Of a stretch of 64,000 bases of DNA, positions 58,420 to 64,000 are shown piece after piece. Each line of letters opens with the position of its first letter. Position 1 is the first letter of the stretch. The position numbers were made by a program, and so were the translations under genes. Below the pieces are notes generated by a model, which searched no databases, had not been told where the DNA came from, and was given only the letters and a program-made list of their open reading frames with translations. The stretch comes from Ryuthela nishihirai (lineage: Eukaryota; Arthropoda; Arachnida; Araneae; Heptathelidae): contig JAWZYU010000017.1 in assembly GCA_038380435.1 (NCBI GenBank), positions 20,707,283 to 20,771,282 of the forward strand, written 5' to 3'.

Positions 58420-59580
58420 ACCACAGAGCCAAAACACTATGAACAGGGCATCTTTATGCAAATTGAAACAACTGCAGGTAAATGACAGCATGTGTGAAGG
58501 TCATGAAACAGTATAAATAACACTTGATACTGAGCTCTGTTAATCAGTGTTTATTCTTGTTCTTCAGATGGGAGAGGCAGCAGACTTAAGTTTGAGCACA
58601 AATTGTAATGGCCAGACGACTGGGTCAGAGCATTTCCGAGACAGTAAGGCTTGTGGGGTGCTCACAGTCAGCCATGATTTTCAAAAAGTGGTTCGAGAAG
58701 GGAAAAACCATGAACCATCAGCAAAGTGTGGGCCGACCATGGATCATTGATGGTAGAGGTGAGCAAAGGCTATCCTGTATGGTATGAGTCAACAGAAGGG
58801 ATATTGCGGCATAACTCACCCGTAATTTGAATGCTGGTGACAAGAGTAATGTATCAAAACACAGTACATCGAACCCTGCTGAAAATGGGGCTGCATAGCA
58901 GTAGGCCACTCTGAGTGCCCATGCTAAGTGCCTACAATGGGCACACAAGCGTCAAAACTGGGCCTTGAATGATTGGAAGATCGTCTGGTCCAACGAATTT
59001 TGTTTCCTGTTGCACCATGTGGATGGGAAGGTACACGTTACCTGGAGAAGTGTTTCACCAGGATACACCTTGGGACGAAAACAAGCCGGTGGAGGAAGTG
59101 TAATGCTTTAGGCAATGTTTTGCTGGGAAACCCTAGGTCCAGTCATTCATGTGCAGGAAACTATGATGTCTACCACCTACCTAAACATCATTGCAGACCA
59201 GGTACATCATTTCATGGCAACAGTATACCCCTCTAGCAGTGCCTTCTTTCAATGGCCATGCCACACTGCCCGGATTGTTTGAGAAAGGTTTGTGAAACAT
59301 GAGGAAGACTTCCAGGTATTGCCCTGGCCTCCAAATTCCCCAGACATCAATCGAGCATTTGTAGTTTGTATTGAAACAGTATATCCAATCTGTGTTGGCT
59401 CAACCACACAACTTACAAGAGTTAAAGGATCTGCTGGTAATATGATACTACCAGATACCACAAGACACTTTTAGAAATCTTGTAGCGTCCATGTGTCGCC
59501 AGGTAAGAACTGTTTTGGCAGCAAGTGGAGGACTAACATCATATTAGGCAGGTGGTCATAATGTTTTGGTTCTTCAATGT
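58420..59580 (+). mobile_element. Tc1/mariner element with broken transposase
   Basis: Inverted ends: left ccacagagccaaaacactat, right (reversed) cattgaagaaccaaaacatt. The plus-strand transposase is spread over three frames: an N-terminal region near 58600-58740; WKIVWSNEFCFLLHHVDGKV (about 58975-59030, first catalytic Asp replaced by Asn in this reading); GGGSVMLWAMFCWETLGPVI-like sequence (about 59090-59140); and LPWPPNSPDINRAF (59320-59360), where the last catalytic region has degraded. Cut-and-paste transposase, inactive. Confidence 0.85.
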
Positions 59581-59599
59581 ATTTCCTTTCATCCTACTA

Positions 59600-60060
59600 T
59601 TGAGCGCATGAAGAAACCCCAAAGGTTATCTATATAACAAAATCTACCCAGAGAGTGCAATCTGAGTGAGCAACCCATAGTACAGGGAGGGTCAAACTTT
59701 TGGACTCTGCAATTAACTTTTAAGATAGAAAATCTTTTGCGATAAACTATAGTACATGTCATAATAATGATTTAACACTGCTTGACCAGCTAAGCATAAA
59801 ATAATAATTTTGCATCAAACATATTAATGTGGCATTGTTACATTAATAAAATACAGTCTTTTTCACCTAAAACTATTTTCATAAATATCTATAAAAGGTG
59901 AGGTTTGCACTAACTTTACTATTGAGAAGTAGATGCATGACACTGCACATCTTCTGCTAACTTACTAAATGAGGGCTCATAACTGCTGAGGCACAAATGA
60001 AGGCAGTAATTTAAATGTTTGTTAGTGAGGGAACTTTGGCACCTTTATTTAATTATCCTT
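59600..60060. other. No gene seen
   Basis: AT-rich spacer between the Tc1 element and the LINE fragment. Confidence 0.5.
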
Positions 60061-60061
60061 A

Positions 60062-61494
60062 TAGCTGGGAATGTTTTGATTACCACATGGATGACTGAAA
60101 TTTTGAATATCTTTTACAATAATGGCATTGTTTTTAAGGATTTTACCAGAGCTATTATTATCATCCCTATTTTAAAAAAAAACGTGATCGCAGTTCTTGT
60201 GATAACTATAGGGGTATCAGCTTACTTTCTGTTCCAAGTACAGTTCTTTGCATGATTGTGCTTAATAGAATTAAGAATCTGATTGACAGGCAATTGACTC
60301 ATGAGCAATGTGGATTCAGAAGTAGTAGGGGATGTGTAGATCAGATATTTTCACTCAAGCAGATTCTTGAGAAATGTTTAGTTTCAGAAACCTTTGGTTG
60401 CTAGCTTTGTTGATTTCAAAAAAGCTTTCGACTCTGTTGATCATCATAATTTGTGGTTGATTGTCAGATCATATGGTATACCAGACAAGTTAGTTAACAT
60501 AATGAAAGCTCTCTATAATAACACTGAGTCGTGTGTGAGAGTTGGTAAGGCTTGTAGCAATTGGTTTAGTATTACTTCTGGTGCTTGACAAGGATGCATT
60601 TTTGTCTCCTTCTCTCTTTAGTTTGGTTACTGATTGCATTATGTGAAATTCACTGCAAGGGAAAGATTTTGTCCTAAATAGTCTAGAAATCTGAAAATTT
60701 CTGATTTAGATTATGCTGATGATTTAGCCCTTTTGGCAAAATATGTTGATGAAATTAACTCTTTAATTAGAGCTGTTGATGATACTGGTAGTAGAGTAGG
60801 TTGGTTATAAACAGAAAGAAAACTAAAGTGATAAAAATTGCTCAGGCAGGCTGTGGTTCAGTTAATCTGAATGGTTGTAGTCTTGAGAGGTGTCACAGTT
60901 TAATTATCTTGGGAGTAACAGATACTTATGGTGATGTGTGGCATGAGATTAACAGATGAATAGGGACTGCTGTTGGGATTTCTAAGAATCTATGGAGAGA
61001 GTGGAGAAATAGGCGTATACACCTAAATACTAAAATTAGACTGTATAATAGTTTGGCTCTTTCTAGAGTTAGTTATGGAGTGAAACTTGGACCTTTTGTA
61101 AACAAAATAACAGGAAACTTGATGCTTTTGATTCTAAATGCTTGCACAGTATCTTGGTCATTAGGTGGTTTAACTTTGTAAATAATGATGAGGTTAGGCA
61201 AAGGAGTTGGCAACCTCCTTGAAGCAGCACATTGCATAGAGTCCATTGGTTTGGACACGTTTCACGTATGCATAAGTACAGATTAGCAAATAGGGTTATG
61301 AACAGTGTGGCTAAAGGCCTCAGAAAGAAGGGAAGACCTAGTATGTGGTGGACAGACAATGTCAAACAGGACCATGTTAGAATTGATGTGCAGTGGTCAG
61401 ATGTAACAAATGTACCTCAGAGCAGATATGGTTGGAGAACTAAATGATGCAATCTGGTTGGCCTCTGTGGCACATGGCTGTTTGAGGATGATGA
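60062..61494 (+). mobile_element. RTE LINE fragment with reverse transcriptase, plus strand
   Basis: Starts within the reverse transcriptase (NVLITTWMTEILNIFYNNGI, 60070), continues with FVDFKKAFDSVDHHNLWLIV (60400), SYGIPDKLVNIMKALYNNTE, a DYADDLAL box (about 60710-60735), and the C-terminal HWFGHVSRMHKYRLANRVMN and GRPSMWWTDNVKQDHVRIDV (61240-61400). It ends 'gaggatgatgataatgatga', the microsatellite tail. 5'-truncated, with frameshifts near 60395 and 60590. Confidence 0.9.
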
Positions 61495-61823
61495 TAATGA
61501 TGACCATACTTTGAGAAAAGTCCAGGCTTTTAGCCAATTGTGCTAAGTCTCAGATAAACAACTTCAGAATTTTTTAAAAAATAACCAGTCACAAAAATAT
61601 GTCGTGTCATATACCAAATTAAAAAGAAGTTAATTATGAATTTTATGAAAATAAATAATATAAATAAACTTACAAGCTTACTGATTTTAATAAGCCTTTT
61701 TCAATATGATATGGTGAAAAAATAGACCAGACTATACAATTAGGCTTAATTTTGGAAAACCTGATGAAAAAAAAAAGTTAAAATATATATTAAAAAAAAG
61801 AAATTTCCTCCTGAATAATGTAA

Positions 61824-62563
61824 TACTGTATTTCTTCGATTCTAAGACATACTTCGCCCTCCCCCATATAAACGTCTTTAAAAATGGGGTGCGTCTTAGA
61901 ATCGCAGTTTTCTTTTTTAATTTTCCCGTATTTTTCACACAACACCACATGTTTTGTTTTTACATGGAAATCCCACCTTCAGGTTTAATCGTTATCGCAT
62001 TCTCCAATTCAATTGGAGAATAAAGTGACATGGGTATTTTTCCACACTTTCCAAATGTCAAGCCACTGTTATTTCATTATAGTGGAGCTCTGTGAGTGAA
62101 TTATAGTGAGCTCGGAACCTGGCTGTTGACTGACAACCTTCCGCTGATACCTTACGGAAAAATTAAGAGAGCACCGTTATCAAAATTGGCGGAATGGGTA
62201 TCAATAGCTTGAAAGCTAATCCCAGAAAGAAGAGTGCAGCACTCATTTAAAAAATGTTGCATCACCAATGCTCTTGATGACTTGGAAGACGATATATTAT
62301 GGAATAATGAAGATAAAGACTGCTTAGAAAAATCAGACTCTGATATTGATTCAAAAGGAAGTGATGAATAACATACCTACTGATAAATAGGTACTATTGT
62401 TGTTAGTAAATTGAATTCTATTATAATAAAAATATTTGTTAGAAATGTTTTAGTGTTTCATTTATTTATTTTTTCCCAGAATCAAAGCTTTTTTTCTGTC
62501 GGTGTTACTGAAATTAAGGTTTGTCTTACAATAGTGATGTCTTCGAATCGAAGAAATACGGTA
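61824..62563 (+). mobile_element. Pogo/Tigger-like MITE with transposase remnant
   Basis: Ends tactgtatttcttcgattct and, reversed, taccgtatttcttcgattcg, with TA at both edges. Inside, 62170-62371 encodes a transposase C-terminus, so this is an internally deleted derivative of an autonomous element. Confidence 0.85.
62170..62371 (+). pseudogene. Pogo/Tigger transposase C-terminal remnant
   Basis: The reading gives APLSKLAEWVSIA, a stop, then KLIPERRVQHSFKKCCITNA LDDLEDDILW and an acidic end SDSDIDSKGSDE before TAA. The SFKKCGISNALDG-EDD pattern is typical of the C-terminus of pogo/Tigger DDE transposases. The stop sits where a Trp codon is expected (TGG to TGA). The rest of the enzyme is deleted. 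Confidence 0.82.
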
Positions 62564-62694
62564 TTTAATCTGAAACACAACTTTTATTTCTTTTAATAAG
62601 AACATTCACAGTGAGTTTATCAGGGGGGGGGGGTAAAAACCTTTCTGAAATTGCCCTCCCACATGAGAACTGATTTCCATGCCAAGGAAGTTCC

Positions 62695-63115
62695 TTTTTG
62701 CATCCATATCCATGACCTCATTCATTTTCAGAAAACTTTACAAATTCAGAGATTTTTTTACTAAAAACCCAAAAATAATAAAAGAAAAATTACACATAAC
62801 CTAATGGGATGTTAAATATAATATGTGCAACCACTTTTAAGATGTAGCATAACTCAGAAAGATTGATAAATCAGATGACCAAAAGATTGCTAAACTTAAG
62901 GAAATAAATCTACAGAAATGAATTTTGCTTTCGTATCCAAGACCTCATTTATTTTCAGAAAATCATACCAGATCAAAGTTTTACTGGAAGAGTAATAAAT
63001 GATAAAATAAAAAATAACATATAACCTAATACGATGTTAAATAAATTATCCACAGTAACAAGTTGTAGGCCGGCCATCCGATGCAGCATAACTATGAAAA
63101 ATCAACACTTATCAA
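62695..63115 (+). repeat. Degenerate tandem duplication
   Basis: 62695-62880 and 62930-63115 share 'gacctcattcattttcagaa', 'acataacctaatgggatgtt' and 'gcagcataactatgaaa'-type blocks in order, with a period of about 235 bases. Confidence 0.65.
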
Positions 63116-63239
63116 TCGGTGAAAATAAATCTATAAAATTAAAACTAGGGTTTAAATATAAAAAAGTAAACACTAACTTTACAAAGGATATCCAAAATGC
63201 TGGACCAAAACTGTAAACAATCCATTATGGAGTCATTTA

Positions 63240-63916
63240 TAACATACAGAATGGAAATAGCATGTGTGAGTCACTTGCCTCTTGTGCAATGAGCCATAAC
63301 ATTATTAAGTGCAGCTGCACCCAGTCTTAAAAGGGTGTTTTCACTTTCAGTTTCGATTTTAAGAGCTGGAATGATCATAAAATGCTGGGAAAAATGATAA
63401 AAATAATTCTGGGAATAATGAAATAGGTTTATGCAGAAAAGAATGTAAAACGAAAAATGAGAGTACATACTTTGTAATTATTTCCAAGATTTTTTAAAAA
63501 CAGCAGTTTTTATTTTGTTAATTTTTAGATTTCTGAAAATTTAAGGAAAATTTTGTTGATAATAGTCCAAACCAAACTTGTGAGCTTAAATCAGAAGGCT
63601 GCTTCAGCGAAGAGTAACATTAACAAGCAAATCGGCCAATATCATTTAGGGCTTCTAAGAAATGGTAATCAGATGACTTTATCAAAATATTTATATTGTA
63701 GTTTAATAAAATATGCAAATTAAAAAAGAAAATATAATTTTTCAAGCTTGAATTATGTATTTTTAAAAGATACATCTAAGAAAATTTTCGAATGGCAATT
63801 TAGAAAAAAATTAAAAAAATTTCATATGTTGTACAAAAGACGTCTTTTGAAGTTCTTGACATCTCATTTTGGATTCTGTCAACATCTATGTTTGACAGTG
63901 ACCTGGGAAGAGTTAA
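63240..63916 (-). mobile_element. piggyBac-like dispersed repeat, copy 4
   Basis: Minus strand begins at TTAA (63913-63916) with ttaactcttcccaggtcact, then aligns with 32560-33130 almost throughout ('ttcgattttaagagctggaa', 'ataaaaataattctgggaat', 'atggtaatcagatgac'). Longest alignment partner of copy 1. Confidence 0.65.
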
Positions 63917-64000
63917 ACTTTTATCTTTTCCCCTCACCTATCACAAAAAAAGACACTCTATTCTGCTGGGAAATTCAGTGTTTGTGAATACCTGTCCTCA

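Overview
This is AT-rich eukaryotic nuclear DNA, most likely from an arthropod or a related invertebrate. The evidence is a gene split into small exons with standard GT/AG splice sites, very long introns, and a dense mix of RTE-type LINEs, Penelope-like elements, Tc1/mariner, pogo, piggyBac and hAT relatives, and tRNA-derived SINEs. No bacterial operons, CRISPR arrays or rRNA genes were seen. The exact taxon cannot be set from the sequence.

The backbone is one host gene on the minus strand. Eight exons (53325-53089, 50852-50243, 44305-44185, 29771-29696, 23457-23282, 13873-13689, 10222-10042, 5424-5375) join with matching phases into an open 544-residue C-terminal part of an Arg/Ser/Asp-rich protein. 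It ends in an RG/RGG-rich segment and a basic tail. The layout resembles the THRAP3/BCLAF1 family of nuclear RNA-processing proteins, but that assignment is tentative. The 5' part lies beyond 53.3 kb, probably outside the window. Positions 1-5374 are 3' UTR and flank.

Everything else is intronic or flanking repeat. Intron 53088-50853 holds a SINE, an RTE piece, a 75-bp TIR-only MITE and a truncated piggyBac-like repeat. Intron 50242-44306 holds a near-complete RTE LINE interrupted by a full SINE with a 13-bp target-site duplication. Intron 44184-29772 is the largest. It carries an RTE fragment, a second Penelope fragment, a broken cysteine-rich gene family I associate with arthropod genomes, two mariner/Tc1 relics, a hAT MITE and several SINEs. 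Intron 29695-23458 holds a Tc1 relic, an internally deleted piggyBac element and Penelope-like RT relics. Intron 23281-13874 holds a Penelope-like element bracketed by ~825-bp inverted terminal repeats, each with a hammerhead-ribozyme-like motif, and a Tc1 element split by a GC-rich tandem-repeat block. Intron 13688-10223 holds a partly duplicated RTE copy with a nested SINE, and a hAT-like MITE. Intron 10041-5425 holds a SINE of each of two families and a foldback MITE.

Upstream of 53.3 kb lie a SINE split by a TTAA-flanked MITE, two pogo-like MITEs, a broken piggyBac transposase, a Tc1 relic, an RTE fragment and a terminal copy of the piggyBac-like repeat.

The most interesting items are the hammerhead-like pair in the inverted Penelope repeats, the GC-rich block with a perfect 23-bp hairpin, the ~75-bp MITEs made only of two TIRs, and the unnamed cysteine-rich mobile-looking gene family. 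Repeat boundaries are read by eye and are good to about 5-20 bases unless a target-site duplication fixes them.
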